From Salinarimonas ramus (GTDB lineage: Bacteria; Pseudomonadota; Alphaproteobacteria; Rhizobiales; Beijerinckiaceae), in contig NZ_BMMF01000005.1 of the NCBI RefSeq assembly GCF_014645695.1, forward strand, positions 49,797-113,796: a DNA stretch of 64,000 bases. The letters are read 5' to 3'. This document shows, in pieces, positions 1 through 9,675 of this stretch. Below the pieces are notes generated by a model that searched no databases, had not been told where the DNA came from, and saw only the letters and a program-made list of their open reading frames with translations. Made by a program: the position numbers and the translations under genes. Each line of letters starts with the position of its first letter. Positions within the stretch are counted from its first letter, which is position 1.

Positions 1-456
1 GTTCTCGTTGACGACGGGCACGGCGCGCATCTCGAGGAGCTTCTTCAAGGTGGCGCGGGCGTTGAGGTAGCGCCGCCGCTCCTCGGTGTCGCCGAGCGTC
101 ACCAGGATCTGCCCGGCCGTGACGCCGTGATGCGCGAGCACTTCCGCCCAGACCCGAGCCAGCGCGATCTGCCCCACGGCGGCCGCCGCCTGGCTCTCCT
201 CGAGCCGCAGCTGACCGTTCGGCAGGCCCAGGACGGAGCGGCCCATGGCGATGGCACCCGAGGAGACGACGAGCACGTCGGCGCCGCCGGCATGCAGCTC
301 GGCGATGTCCTCGGCGAGCGCGGCGAGCCAGGCCGCCTTCAGCCGGCCGCGCGCGCGATCGACGAGCAGCGCCGAGCCGACCTTCACGACGACGCGGCGG
401 AAGGAGGAGAGGGCCGGGGCCCGGGTGCGGGAGGCGGTGTCTGCGGCGGCGGTCAC
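1..456 (-). CDS. proB: Glutamate 5-kinase, N-terminal part (cut by window edge)
   Basis: Catalyses ATP-dependent phosphorylation of glutamate to gamma-glutamyl phosphate, the first step of proline synthesis, in the cytoplasm. The 152 visible residues begin at a GTG (454-456) and show the amino-acid kinase fold start: [10 protein letters not shown] near residue 20, then the [11 protein letters not shown] segment and the [12 protein letters not shown] region expected for glutamate 5-kinases. The rest, including any C-terminal PUA domain, lies outside the window. The gene reads away from obgE, its usual partner in Hyphomicrobiales, but here a toxin-antitoxin pair sits between them. The start is supported by homology to the family N-terminus; no strong ribosome-binding site is evident. 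Confidence 0.93.
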   Translation of the reverse strand, partial: MTAAADTASRTRAPALSSFRRVVVKVGSALLVDRARGRLKAAWLAALAEDIAELHAGGADVLVVSSGAIAMGRSVLGLPNGQLRLEESQAAAAVGQIALARVWAEVLAHHGVTAGQILVTLGDTEERRRYLNARATLKKLLEMRAVPVVNEN

Positions 457-473
457 GAGTGGGATCCTGGCGC

Positions 474-878
474 TTAGGCCAGGTCGGTGTGCCCGAAATC
501 GTCTCCCTTGTACAGGAGCGGCGCGCCCGCGCCCTTGGCCACCGCATAGGCGAGGCAATCGCCGAAATTCAGCCGCGCCGGGTGATCGCGGCCCTTGCCG
601 AAACGCCGAAAGGCGGACGCGGCGAGCAGGAAGTGGCTCTCGTCGAAGGGGACGACCTCGATGTCGAGGGTCGTGGTCAGCCTGTCCATCGCTGCCAGGC
701 CGCTCGCCTCGCCGAGCTTGCCCACGAGGACGTTGTGCACCTCGACGAGCGTCGGCGCTCCGACGCGACAGCCGTTCGCGACGATCAGAGCTTCGAATGC
801 GGCGCTCTCCTCCTCGGAGAAGGCCAATGCGATTAGAGCGGACGTATCGACGTATACGCGCCGCGAGTCGTCGGTCAC
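474..878 (-). CDS. vapC: VapC-type PIN-domain ribonuclease toxin
   Basis: Probable toxin of a type II toxin-antitoxin system: a Mg-dependent RNase of the PIN family that cleaves tRNA or rRNA when unmatched by antitoxin. The 134-residue protein has the PIN start [10 protein letters not shown] (first Asp), an EES acidic stretch, the second acidic cluster near [10 protein letters not shown], and ends [14 protein letters not shown], all characteristic of VapC. I place the start at GTG 876-878 because it overlaps the antitoxin stop as GTGA and gives a normal PIN length; the upstream open frame is the antitoxin read in another frame. It lies only 17 bp from proB. The target RNA is unknown. Confidence 0.85.
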   Translation of the reverse strand: MTDDSRRVYVDTSALIALAFSEEESAAFEALIVANGCRVGAPTLVEVHNVLVGKLGEASGLAAMDRLTTTLDIEVVPFDESHFLLAASAFRRFGKGRDHPARLNFGDCLAYAVAKGAGAPLLYKGDDFGHTDLA

Positions 879-1516
879 TTCGGCAACCCGTTCTCGTCGT
901 ACATGTCGGAATGATCCGACGTCACGCCGGGGGGCTTCATGCGCGCGATCTCCTCCTGCATCGCACGGATCGCTGCACGACGCTCCGCGATTTCCTCGGG
1001 CGAAGGGGTACGCACGGGCGGCCGGGGGTTCGCTCGCGTGCCGTGCTCCGCATCGCACAGACGCCGCAGCCCTTCGGCGACCACCTCGTCCACCGTTCGA
1101 TTGGTCGTGCGGGCGACGTCCTGCGCGAGCGCGTAGGTCCGATCACTGACATTAAGTTCCTGGGCCATCGTTGCCCCGCAATCGTCCTGATTGATCCAGT
1201 CGACGATCGCGCGCCGCCGCTCCCGCCGGCGAGCGATCGCCGCCTCGGAGAAGATGTCCTCGCCGTCGACGGTCATCGCGCGGCGGCGAGCCGCGATGTC
1301 TCTCATCCCGGCCTCGATGATCTCGGCGGCCGACAGATCGCCGCAATCGCTCGATCGGCGGATCGGCGGAGGCTCCCCAGCCGGCGCGCGACGTCGCGAG
1401 GCCATGGCGCCCAGAGCCTTCTCGACGACCACGTCCACGCTCTCGCCCGTCTCTTCGGCGAGCCTGTGCGCCGCCTCGTAGGCGGCGTCGCTGTGGACCT
1501 TCAGCTCCTTGCCCAT
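875..1516 (-). CDS. vapB: VapB-like antitoxin with two tandem antitoxin modules
   Basis: Antitoxin partner of the downstream PIN toxin; expected to bind the toxin and autoregulate the operon. It is 213 residues, about twice the usual VapB length. Residues 3-38 ([20 protein letters not shown], then [12 protein letters not shown]) and residues 119-153 ([20 protein letters not shown], then [15 protein letters not shown]) align with each other as two N-terminal antitoxin modules. The end [10 protein letters not shown] is the tail seen in many rhizobial VapB proteins. Start ATG 1514-1516 follows GGAGGG. An internal ATG at 1166-1168, preceded by GGGG, could yield a normal-size 97-residue antitoxin. 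The stop overlaps the toxin start by 4 bp (GTGA). Confidence 0.78.
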   Translation of the reverse strand: MGKELKVHSDAAYEAAHRLAEETGESVDVVVEKALGAMASRRRAPAGEPPPIRRSSDCGDLSAAEIIEAGMRDIAARRRAMTVDGEDIFSEAAIARRRERRRAIVDWINQDDCGATMAQELNVSDRTYALAQDVARTTNRTVDEVVAEGLRRLCDAEHGTRANPRPPVRTPSPEEIAERRAAIRAMQEEIARMKPPGVTSDHSDMYDENGLPK

Positions 1517-1605
1517 CGCGCCCTCCATCGTGCGAAAGCTACGCAGACGCAACCGAAAGGTCAAGATGAACGTGCGCTACCCGGCATAGGTCGACTCACG
1601 GTGGT

Positions 1606-2679
<1,074 letters not shown>

Positions 2680-3411
2680 TCATTCCGCCGCGAGGAAGAG
2701 GGGGCGGCCCGTCGCGGTCGCCGCCGCGGAGCCGGAGGCGCGGTGCCGTGGCGCGTCCGCGTCCTCCCCGTCGTCGGCCTCGCCGGCGACGAGGACGAGC
2801 TCCGGCGCCTGCGGCCGCGCCGGCGCCCAGCCGTCGCGGCTCCAGGCCTTCAGGCTCGCCCAGTCCCGGCGCGTCAGGCGGAACGTGTCCACGGGGAAGC
2901 TGCCGCGCAGGGTCGAGTTCCGGAAGCCGGGCCCCTCGAAGACGAAGCCCGACTTCTCCAGAACCCGCCGCGAAGCCGGGTTGCCGACGCGCACGGACGC
3001 CGCGAGCGCCTCGCCGTCGGTGAAGGCGAAGAACGCGTCGATCATGGCGCGCGCCGCCTCCGTGGCGAGGCCCTGGCCCCAGAACGGGCGCCCGAGCCAA
3101 TAGCCGATCTCGGCCTCGCCGGCGGCGCCCGGCTCGATGCCGATCATGCCCAGGAGCCTGGTCGGCTGCGCCTTCGGTGCCATGGCGAGGCGCAGGCTCG
3201 CGCCCTCCATGGCGGCGCGCCGGGTCTCGAGAACGTAGGGCGCAGCCAGGTCGGGCGGGTAGGGATGCGGGATGCGAGCGGTCATCTCCGCAACCTCGCG
3301 CTCGCCGGCGAGGCGCGCGATGGAGGCGGCATCGGAATGGCGCGGCCAGCGCAGCCACAGCCGTCTGGTCTCCAACCGGAAGACGTCGTCGCGGGTCAGC
3401 TCGGGGAACAT
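2680..3411 (-). CDS. GNAT N-acetyltransferase, RimJ/RimL type
   Basis: Acetyl-CoA-dependent N-acetyltransferase of unknown target. The 243-residue protein has the RimJ/RimL-like pattern: TRRLWLRWPRHSDAASIARL at the N-terminus, IGYWLGRPFWGQGLATEAAR as the acetyl-CoA binding motif A, and NPASRRVLEKSGFVFEG near the end of the fold. About 60 further residues form a low-complexity Ala/Asp-rich tail. ATG 3409-3411 is chosen because earlier in-frame codons run into the terminator hairpin after rpmA. A GNAT between rpmA and obgE is common in Hyphomicrobiales, suggesting a ribosome-linked role, but this is inference from position. Confidence 0.85.
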   Translation of the reverse strand: MFPELTRDDVFRLETRRLWLRWPRHSDAASIARLAGEREVAEMTARIPHPYPPDLAAPYVLETRRAAMEGASLRLAMAPKAQPTRLLGMIGIEPGAAGEAEIGYWLGRPFWGQGLATEAARAMIDAFFAFTDGEALAASVRVGNPASRRVLEKSGFVFEGPGFRNSTLRGSFPVDTFRLTRRDWASLKAWSRDGWAPARPQAPELVLVAGEADDGEDADAPRHRASGSAAATATGRPLFLAAE

Positions 3412-3473
3412 GTCTCGGCTCCGGGTCCTGGCGCCGGCCCCCGTCCGGGAGCGCCGATGCGCCGTGAGAGAAA

Positions 3474-3510
3474 CGACGAAGGGGAGGTGGCGCCCCACCT
3501 CCCCTCGTCG
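3474..3510 (-). terminator. Intrinsic terminator downstream of rpmA
   Basis: Strong inverted repeat: GGGGAGGTGG (3481-3490) pairs with CCACCTCCCC (3495-3504) around a 4-nt loop, extended by CGACGA/TCGTCG with one bulged A. Read on the minus strand the stem is followed by TTTCTCTC. It sits 113 bp past the rpmA stop and before the GNAT gene, so it should end or attenuate the rplU-rpmA transcript. Confidence 0.75.
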
Positions 3511-3622
3511 GTCTCTCCGAGAGCCGATCCCGCCTGTGGCGGGTGTGGCGTTTCTCTCGAAGCTCTCGCTGGGGTCTGGTGGGACCGGCGGGAGCTTCTG
3601 GATCAACGCTCGCTCTCGCCGC

Positions 3623-3889
3623 TTACTCGGCCGCCTCTTGGGCGGGCACAACGGATACGAAGGATTTGCCGGCTCGCTTGCCGAACAGGACGCGACCGTC
3701 CGTGAGGGCGAAGAGCGTATGGTCCTTGCCCATGCCGACGTTGACGCCGGCATTCACGCGCGTGCCGCGCTGGCGCACGATGATGTTGCCGGCGACGACG
3801 GCCTCGTTGCCGAACTTCTTCACGCCGAGGCGCCTGCCCTCGGAATCGCGGCCGTTGCGCGACGAACCGCCAGCCTTCTTGTGAGCCAT
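3623..3889 (-). CDS. rpmA: 50S ribosomal protein L27
   Basis: Ribosomal protein of the large subunit whose N-terminus reaches the peptidyl transferase centre. The 88 residues begin [20 protein letters not shown], the invariant L27 start, and include [15 protein letters not shown] and [14 protein letters not shown]. Size is typical. No N-terminal cleavage extension of the Firmicutes type is present. It lies 113 bp downstream of rplU on the same strand, probably co-transcribed from the rplU promoter, and is followed by a strong terminator hairpin at 3474-3510. Confidence 0.98.
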   Translation of the reverse strand: MAHKKAGGSSRNGRDSEGRRLGVKKFGNEAVVAGNIIVRQRGTRVNAGVNVGMGKDHTLFALTDGRVLFGKRAGKSFVSVVPAQEAAE

Positions 3890-4002
3890 GGGTCTACTCC
3901 CGTCTCATCTCTCGATCGCACGACCCGGGGCGCCTTTTGCGCCGCACGAGCCGCGAGGAATTCCGTTTCTCGCCCGAGCGCTCTCGCGCCCGAAAACCCG
4001 AA

Positions 4003-4401
4003 TCAGGCCTCGGCCTGCTCGCCCTCGGTCTTCTCGACCTTCGGCTTCGTCGCCTTCTTCTTCGGCGCGGCATCCGCCTTGGCGGACTTGCCGTTGGCCG
4101 AGATCTCGACGATGCGCACCGACATCAGGTCCTGACGGTGGCCGCGCTTGCGCTTCGAGTTCTGGCGGCGGCGCTTCTTGAAGGCGATGACCTTCGGCCC
4201 GCGCGTGAGCGCGACCACCTCGGCCTTCACCGACGCACCCGCCACGGTCGGCGCACCGACCTGGACGTCGTCGCCCTCGCCGACCATCAGCACGTCGAGC
4301 TCGACGGTCTGACCAGGCTCGGCGCCGAGCCTCTCGATCGTAATCACGTCCGAAGCGGCAACGCGATACTGCTTGCCGCCGGTCTTGATCACTGCGAACA
4401 T
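4003..4401 (-). CDS. rplU: 50S ribosomal protein L21
   Basis: Large-subunit ribosomal protein. The sequence [14 protein letters not shown] is the standard L21 start, and the RNA-binding part [20 protein letters not shown] is well preserved. The protein carries a roughly 30-residue Lys/Ala/Glu-rich C-terminal tail ([20 protein letters not shown]) seen in many alphaproteobacterial L21s. An ATG three codons earlier (4410) would touch the GAGG ribosome-binding sequence directly, whereas ATG 4399-4401 is nine nucleotides from it, so 4401 is chosen. First gene of the rplU-rpmA unit; a sigma-70-like promoter lies about 125 bp upstream. Confidence 0.97.
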   Translation of the reverse strand: MFAVIKTGGKQYRVAASDVITIERLGAEPGQTVELDVLMVGEGDDVQVGAPTVAGASVKAEVVALTRGPKVIAFKKRRRQNSKRKRGHRQDLMSVRIVEISANGKSAKADAAPKKKATKPKVEKTEGEQAEA

Positions 4402-4525
4402 CGTTTTCATCCTCGTGTTCGGCCCGGCTCACCGCGCGGTCGCCCCCTCGCGAGGAGGACCGACGGGACCGGCTTCTTTGCAGCTTCCGGCTTCCCCGCG
4501 CGCGGACGCGCTGCGGGAAGCGAGG

Positions 4526-4554
4526 GAGTTAGTCGCAAACGACGCGCGTGTCAA
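4526..4554 (-). promoter_or_regulatory. Predicted sigma-70 promoter of rplU-rpmA
   Basis: On the minus strand a perfect -35 TTGACA (4554-4549) is followed after 17 nt by TAACTC (4531-4526). This leaves an untranslated leader of about 120 nt before rplU. The -35 is consensus; the -10 is weak, which is common in this order. Confidence 0.6.
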
Positions 4555-4618
4555 CGCCGGATGCGGCGTTCCGGCACCCCTGAAACGGCTCGTCGCCGGT
4601 CAACCAGAGACCCGCGCG

Positions 4619-5371
4619 TCAGCCCGAGACCCGCTCGAAGGTGAGGTAGCTCGGCACCCTCCCCTCGCGGACGGCCTTGGCCTCGTAGCGCGTGCCGGGC
4701 CAGCCGGGATAGGGGGTTCGCCAATCCTCCGCCCGCTGCGCGAGCCAGGCGAGGCGCGGCTCGGCCGCCGCGCGAACCAGCGTCCAGCCGACGTAGTCGT
4801 CGATGTCGCTCGCGAAGCGGAAGACGCCGCCGGGCTTCAGCACGCGGGCGATCTCGCGAAGCGTTTCGGGGGAGACGAAGCGGCGCTTTCGCGTGCGGCG
4901 CTTGGGCCACGGATCGGGATAGAGCAGGTAGACGGCGTCCAGCGACGCGTCGGGCAGCGCGGGCAGGAGAAGCGCCGCGTCCTGGTCGAACAGGCGCACG
5001 TTGGCGAGGTCCTCCTCGTCGATGGCGGCCAGCATCTTCGCCATGCCGTTGACGAAGGGCTCGACGCCGACGAACCCCGTGCCCGGCTCGGAGCGCGCCA
5101 TGTGCGCGAGGTGCTCGCCGCCGCCGAAGCCGATCTCGAGGACGAGCCGCTCCGACCGATGCGGGAAGAAGGCGCGCGGGTCGGCATAGGCGGCGCGCTC
5201 GGCCCGCGGGTCCGGCAGCAGGCGCTCGGGCAGGAGCGTGGCGAGCCGCGCCTCCTGGCCGGCGCGCAGGCGCTTGCCTTTGCGCCGCCCGAAGAAGGCG
5301 CTGGCAGGCCCGTCGTGGTCCTCTCGGCTCTCGGTGTCGATGCGGGTGGTGTCGTGCTGATCTCGGCTCAT
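4619..5371 (-). CDS. trmB: tRNA (guanine-N7-)-methyltransferase
   Basis: SAM-dependent methylation of G46 in the variable loop of tRNAs. The 250-residue protein has the TrmB SAM-binding motif LVLEIGFGGGEHL (about residue 77), the FVGVEPFVNGMAKML segment, and the signature LLYPDPWPKRRTRKRRFV, followed by the catalytic-face FRFASDIDDYV and the C-terminal EAKAVREGRVPSYLTFERV. The N-terminal 40 residues (FFGRRKGKRLRAGQEARL) match rhizobial TrmB. It lies downstream of pckA on the same strand; a perfect stem-loop at 5382-5405 separates them. Confidence 0.95.
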   Translation of the reverse strand: MSRDQHDTTRIDTESREDHDGPASAFFGRRKGKRLRAGQEARLATLLPERLLPDPRAERAAYADPRAFFPHRSERLVLEIGFGGGEHLAHMARSEPGTGFVGVEPFVNGMAKMLAAIDEEDLANVRLFDQDAALLLPALPDASLDAVYLLYPDPWPKRRTRKRRFVSPETLREIARVLKPGGVFRFASDIDDYVGWTLVRAAAEPRLAWLAQRAEDWRTPYPGWPGTRYEAKAVREGRVPSYLTFERVSG

Positions 5372-5381
5372 CGGCTCGTTC

Positions 5382-5405
5382 GGGTCGGCGTTCGTGCGCC
5401 GACCC
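5382..5405. terminator. Perfect stem-loop between pckA and trmB
   Basis: GGGTCGGCG (5382-5390) and CGCCGACCC (5397-5405) form a 9-bp perfect stem with a 6-nt loop, 35 bp past the pckA stop and 10 bp before the trmB start. No T-run follows on the minus strand, so it may be a weak or Rho-assisted terminator of pckA, or a structure affecting trmB translation. Confidence 0.45.
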
Positions 5406-5440
5406 TTACACGGCTCACCCGCATCGCGTGAAGAGCGGCG

Positions 5441-7066
5441 TCAGGCCGCGATCGACATGGAGGGCGCCGCCGCGCGCACGTCGTCGTCGACGTCGCCCTC
5501 GAAGCGCTTGAAGTTCTCCTCGAACATGCCGATGAGCTTCTTCGCCGTCTGCGCGAACTGCGCCTTGTTCTGCCAGGTCTTCACCGGGTAGAGGATGTGC
5601 GGCTCGATGCCGGGCACCGAGGTCGGGACGGCGAAGCCGAAATAGGGGTCCTGCCGGAAGTCGGCCTTGGCCAGCGAGCCGTCGAGCGCCGCCGAGAGGA
5701 GGCGGCGCGTCACGCGGATCGGCATGCGCCGCCCCACCCCGTGCATGCCCCCGGTCCAGCCGGTGTTCACGAGCCAGCAATCGACGTGGTGGCGCGCGAT
5801 CAATTCGCGCAGCATGTTGCCGTAGACCGACGGCGGGCGCGGCATGAAGGGCGCGCCGAAGCAGGTCGAGAACGTCGCCTGCGGCTCCGTCACGCCCTTC
5901 TCGGTGCCCGCCACCTTGGCCGTGTAGCCGGAGAGGAAGTGGTACATCGCCTCCGCGCTCGTCAGCTTGGCGATCGGCGGCAGCACGCCGAATGCGTCGC
6001 AGGTGAGCATGACGATGTTCTTGGGCTGGCCCGCGCGCCCGCTCTCCACCGCGCCGGGGATGAAGTCGAGCGGGTAGGCGCAGCGCGTGTTCTCGGTCTT
6101 CGAGGCGTCGTCGAAATCCGGCTCGCGGGTGTGAGGGTCCAGCACCACGTTCTCCAGCACGGTGCCGAAGCGCCGCGTGGTGGCGTAGATCTCGGGCTCG
6201 GCGTCCGCCGAGAGGCGGATCGTCTTGGCGTAGCAGCCGCCCTCGAAGTTGAACACGCCCTGGGGCGCCCAGCCGTGCTCGTCGTCGCCGATGAGCGGAC
6301 GCGCCGGGTCGTTGGAGAGCGTCGTCTTGCCCGTGCCGGAGAGGCCGAAGAAGAGCGCCACGTCCTTGGGGTCGGACATGTTGGCCGAGCAGTGCATCGG
6401 CATGACGCCCTTCTCGGGCAGGACGAAGTTCAGGTAGGTGAAGACCGACTTCTTCATCTCGCCCGCGTAGGACGTGCCGCCGATGAGCACGATCTTGCGC
6501 GTCAGGTCCATGGCGATGACCGTCTTCGAGCGGCAGCCGTGCCGGGCGGGGTCCGCCTCGAAGCTCGGCAGGTCGATGATGGTCAGCTCGGGCACGAAGG
6601 CGCGCACCGTGTCGATCTCGGGGCGGCGCAGCAGGTTGCGGATGAAGAGCGAGTGCCAGGCGAATTCCGTGTAGACCCGCGTGCGCACGCGGTGGTTCGG
6701 GTCGGCGCCGCCGAAGAGGTCCTGCGCGTAGAGCTCCATGCCCTTGGCGTGCGCCCGCATGTCCTTGAGCAGCGTGTCGAACTGGGCCGGCGTGATGGCG
6801 CCGTTGGCGTCCCACCACACGGTGTCCTCGGTGGTGGCGTCGCGCACCAGGAACTTGTCCTTGGGCGAGCGCCCGGTATGCACGCCCGTCTCGGCGACGA
6901 GGGACCCGCCGGCCGCGAGCCGCGCCTCGCCGCGCGCGATGGACCGCTCGTAGAGCGCCGGCGCCTCGAAGTTCCAGTACACGCGCGCGAGATCGGAAAA
7001 GCCGATCGTGTCCGCGCCCTGAGCGCTGTTGTAGACGCCGAGATTCTCCACCGGACGAGCCTCCAT
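5441..7066 (-). CDS. pckA: Phosphoenolpyruvate carboxykinase (ATP)
   Basis: Converts oxaloacetate and ATP to phosphoenolpyruvate, CO2 and ADP: the entry step of gluconeogenesis on organic acids, in the cytoplasm. The 541-residue protein shows [13 protein letters not shown] near the N-terminus, the P-loop [11 protein letters not shown], the metal-binding GDDEHGW, and [20 protein letters not shown]. Length fits the ATP-type enzyme of Rhizobiales. ATG 7064-7066 is chosen because the upstream residues are Arg-rich and unlike the family; AAGAAG precedes it. In many Hyphomicrobiales pckA is divergent from chvI; here they are about 6 kb apart because other genes lie between. Confidence 0.97.
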   Translation of the reverse strand: MEARPVENLGVYNSAQGADTIGFSDLARVYWNFEAPALYERSIARGEARLAAGGSLVAETGVHTGRSPKDKFLVRDATTEDTVWWDANGAITPAQFDTLLKDMRAHAKGMELYAQDLFGGADPNHRVRTRVYTEFAWHSLFIRNLLRRPEIDTVRAFVPELTIIDLPSFEADPARHGCRSKTVIAMDLTRKIVLIGGTSYAGEMKKSVFTYLNFVLPEKGVMPMHCSANMSDPKDVALFFGLSGTGKTTLSNDPARPLIGDDEHGWAPQGVFNFEGGCYAKTIRLSADAEPEIYATTRRFGTVLENVVLDPHTREPDFDDASKTENTRCAYPLDFIPGAVESGRAGQPKNIVMLTCDAFGVLPPIAKLTSAEAMYHFLSGYTAKVAGTEKGVTEPQATFSTCFGAPFMPRPPSVYGNMLRELIARHHVDCWLVNTGWTGGMHGVGRRMPIRVTRRLLSAALDGSLAKADFRQDPYFGFAVPTSVPGIEPHILYPVKTWQNKAQFAQTAKKLIGMFEENFKRFEGDVDDDVRAAAPSMSIAA

Positions 7067-7507
7067 TGCTTCTTCGGCCGCGGCGCGCGCCCGAAGGCAC
7101 CCGCCGCGGAGCCCGACGCCCCCGTCGAGCGAGCGGACACGCACTTGGCGCGCGCATTCCGCACGTCACCCGAGGGTTTAGAGGCTCCGTCACATCCCTG
7201 CAACATCGCGGGCTCGCGACTTTGGGATGGGGAGAGCGCCCAATGAGAGCATTGTCCATCGGGGGCATCCATGAACCGTGGTCGTCGATGTCTCGCCTGA
7301 CATGAGCAACGACTCTCGCACCAGCTGTTCAAGCAACTAGGAACAGAGATGCGAAGGATGTCGGCAAGGCTCTAACTTGCGCAACGAAAAGAACTTACCT
7401 GAGTAATGTAGCACTTTTTGATTGCTTCTTCGCCTCCGACGCGCATACTTGATACCGACGAAGGGCGCGCGTCGGTGAGCGCCGAAACCTCGGAATGGAG
7501 AGCCGCC
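7067..7507. other. Intergenic region pckA / DAO oxidoreductase; left edge of the A+T-rich cassette
   Basis: About 440 bp between the divergent pckA and flavoenzyme genes. It must hold the pckA promoter and leader and, toward 7320-7500, the promoter of the plus-strand cassette. Base composition changes from strongly G+C-rich to mixed around 7290-7400, marking the probable insertion edge. I see no tRNA, integrase, or clear direct repeat matching the right edge near 11.2 kb. Confidence 0.5.
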
Positions 7508-8956
7508 ATGCAGGCTGATGCAGACCGTCGGATTACCGAGGCGGATATCTTGATCATCGGAAACGGAGCGCTTGGGCTGTTCGCAGCGGAGGCGCTCGCA
7601 TCGCGTGCCCCAACACGCAAGATCGCCGTCGTAGGCCCGGCAGATCGCGAAGCAGGAGCAAGCCAGGCAGCCGGAGCAATGCTCGGGTGCTTCGGCGAAG
7701 TCACTACTGACACCCTACGCACCGATGCAGGCCGCCAGCGGTTCGGAATCGGAGTGGAAGCGCACAAGCTCTGGGACAAGACGATCGCTCGCCTGCAGGA
7801 GTTCGCGCCGAGCGGCAGCTCTCTGAAGGTGTCGAGCGACACGTACGTCGTGCTGAACTCAATCGGCCACGTTCTCGACTCGCACAATTTCAAAGCGATA
7901 ATCGCGGCGTTGAACGAATACCAACAGCCGTGGTCGGAGGCTGATCCTGACACCATCGTGGGCTTCAATCCTCGGCCAGACTGCCGCGCTTTCGGCTGCA
8001 TTCGGCTTCACGATGAGGGAGCTATCGATGCTCGGGCTGTTCTCTCCGCACTCGAAAAGAAGCTCAAATATGAGGGCATCCATCTTGTCGATCACAGCGT
8101 GCGAAAGATCATCACGCAGCAGGGCACTGCTACCGGGGTGGAGCTTCAAGACGGCTGGACAATCGAGGCGAGCACCGTCGTCCTGGCTGCAGGCGCTCAG
8201 AGCGAAGCCCTTCTCAGCACGGCTTCGACGGACATAAATCTGATGCCGACGTTCCCCGGCCTCGGTCTCGGCATGCTCGCCAGACGCTCCAGAGGTAGCG
8301 CTTTTGATAGCGTCGTGCGAACACCCAACCGCGGCTTCGGTTGCGGACTCCATGTCGTACCGCAGGGAAATAATCGAGAGTACCTCGGGTCTACAAACCG
8401 TGTCGTTCACCAAGTCATGAATGTCTCTTGGCTTGAAGACCTGCGATACTTATCGAAATATTCTATGCAGCAACTTGATGAAAATATCGCACACCACCAA
8501 GTCGAACACTGGCTTCGCGGGAATCGGCCGATCACGTTTGACGGGTTTCCACTCGTAGGTTGGCTACCGATTCCTGGTCTCTATCTTATGACAGGGACAT
8601 TCCGCGACGGGTACCATGGCGCTCCGCTTCTAGCTACGCACGTAGCAGACGAGATCGAGGGAAAGCCAGGACCCCTCGGGGCAATCGTCAAGCCGACGCG
8701 CTCCGCAATCGTCACAAGGACCGTGGACGAATCTATCGAGGAATATGCGCAGCATAGCATTGCGACTTGGTACGAAGTTGGCTCTGATTCGTGCGAGATG
8801 CCGACCCGTACGCTTGAGGAATTCTACCGGGATCGCGCAAGACGCATCTATGATGAACTCGAACTTGGATACGGCATCGGCCCTGACGTACTTTGGTACG
8901 CATTCGGCGATCAAGCCGGCGCTCAACATATACGCACGTACCTGTCCGCGGCTTAA
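7508..8956 (+). CDS. FAD-dependent oxidoreductase, DAO family (glycine oxidase/ThiO-like)
   Basis: Flavoenzyme likely to oxidise an amine or amino acid. The dinucleotide-binding motif DILIIGNGALGLFAAEAL is near the N-terminus; SQAAGAMLGCFGE, IDARAVLSAL, VVLAAGAQSEALL and the C-terminal GLYLMTGTFRDGYHGAPLLA are typical of the D-amino-acid-oxidase/ThiO fold. About 90 residues follow the usual end of the fold (TRTVDESIEEYAQHSIATWY onward) and match nothing I recognise. Start ATG 7508-7510 follows GGAG at 7 nt; a GTG at 7475 and an earlier start at 7418 are possible. First gene of the A+T-rich cassette; codon use differs from core genes. Substrate unknown. Confidence 0.8.
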   Translation: MQADADRRITEADILIIGNGALGLFAAEALASRAPTRKIAVVGPADREAGASQAAGAMLGCFGEVTTDTLRTDAGRQRFGIGVEAHKLWDKTIARLQEFAPSGSSLKVSSDTYVVLNSIGHVLDSHNFKAIIAALNEYQQPWSEADPDTIVGFNPRPDCRAFGCIRLHDEGAIDARAVLSALEKKLKYEGIHLVDHSVRKIITQQGTATGVELQDGWTIEASTVVLAAGAQSEALLSTASTDINLMPTFPGLGLGMLARRSRGSAFDSVVRTPNRGFGCGLHVVPQGNNREYLGSTNRVVHQVMNVSWLEDLRYLSKYSMQQLDENIAHHQVEHWLRGNRPITFDGFPLVGWLPIPGLYLMTGTFRDGYHGAPLLATHVADEIEGKPGPLGAIVKPTRSAIVTRTVDESIEEYAQHSIATWYEVGSDSCEMPTRTLEEFYRDRARRIYDELELGYGIGPDVLWYAFGDQAGAQHIRTYLSAA

Positions 8957-9021
8957 TTGTCGCTCGATGCCCAGCAGATTCAGATTGCGAATGTAGCCTA
9001 AGCAGCCGAATGGAGGCTTAA

Positions 9022-9651
9022 ATGCCAATATTTGATCATATGACGATGGTCGCACCTTCATTGGAAGAAGGCATCTCGTACTTGGAAGACATGGTGGGAA
9101 TCGAGCTCGTGAACGGCGCCAAGCACGTCGACATGGCGACACATAACCGCCGCATCAAGCTCGGCGTAGACTGTTATCTCGAGGTAATTGCGCCGGACCC
9201 ACAAGCCAACGCTCCTGCGCAGGCTCGCTGGTTCGGATTAGATCAAATCGAGGACGTCCGTGCTGCATGGTCGCAGGGCAGGCGCCTGAGGGGCTGGGTG
9301 GCGAGGACCAACCAAATCGATGCTGTGCTGGCGACCCATGGACACCTTCTCGGCACGAAGCGGTGGCTCGACGGGCATTTCTACTTCTCGGTTCCGGACG
9401 AAGGCAAGCTTCCGCTTGGCGGCGTCCTACCCTCCATCATCGACGTCCAGAATGCCGTCCCGACCGCGGTGAGCTTGGACGACCAGAGCATTATTCTTGA
9501 TGATTTTACAATCGAGCACCCTTCACCGGATGATGTCACTTTTCTATACGAGGAGATTGGCTTGGAAAACGCCCCCAAGGTGGTGTTTGGCAAAGAATTT
9601 TTGTATCGAGCGACGCTAAGGACGCCTACTCGAAGTGTTACCATTCGATAA
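9022..9651 (+). CDS. Glyoxalase-like (VOC) domain protein
   Basis: A 209-residue protein resembling the glyoxalase-like family (Glyoxalase_3 type): MPIFDHMTMVAPSLEEGISY at the start with the metal-ligand-like His, then LGVDCYLEVIAPDP with a Glu in the expected place, LRGWVARTNQID, and HFYFSVPDEGKLPLGGVLPS. Members are metalloproteins or small-molecule binding proteins; function here is unknown. GGAGG lies 6 nt before ATG 9022. It follows the flavoenzyme by 65 bp and precedes the hydroxylase by 24 bp, so probably one operon. It could isomerise or open a reactive product of the oxidase; that is inference from position. Confidence 0.65.
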   Translation: MPIFDHMTMVAPSLEEGISYLEDMVGIELVNGAKHVDMATHNRRIKLGVDCYLEVIAPDPQANAPAQARWFGLDQIEDVRAAWSQGRRLRGWVARTNQIDAVLATHGHLLGTKRWLDGHFYFSVPDEGKLPLGGVLPSIIDVQNAVPTAVSLDDQSIILDDFTIEHPSPDDVTFLYEEIGLENAPKVVFGKEFLYRATLRTPTRSVTIR

Positions 9652-9675
9652 CACGGAATCAATGGAGAGATTGAT

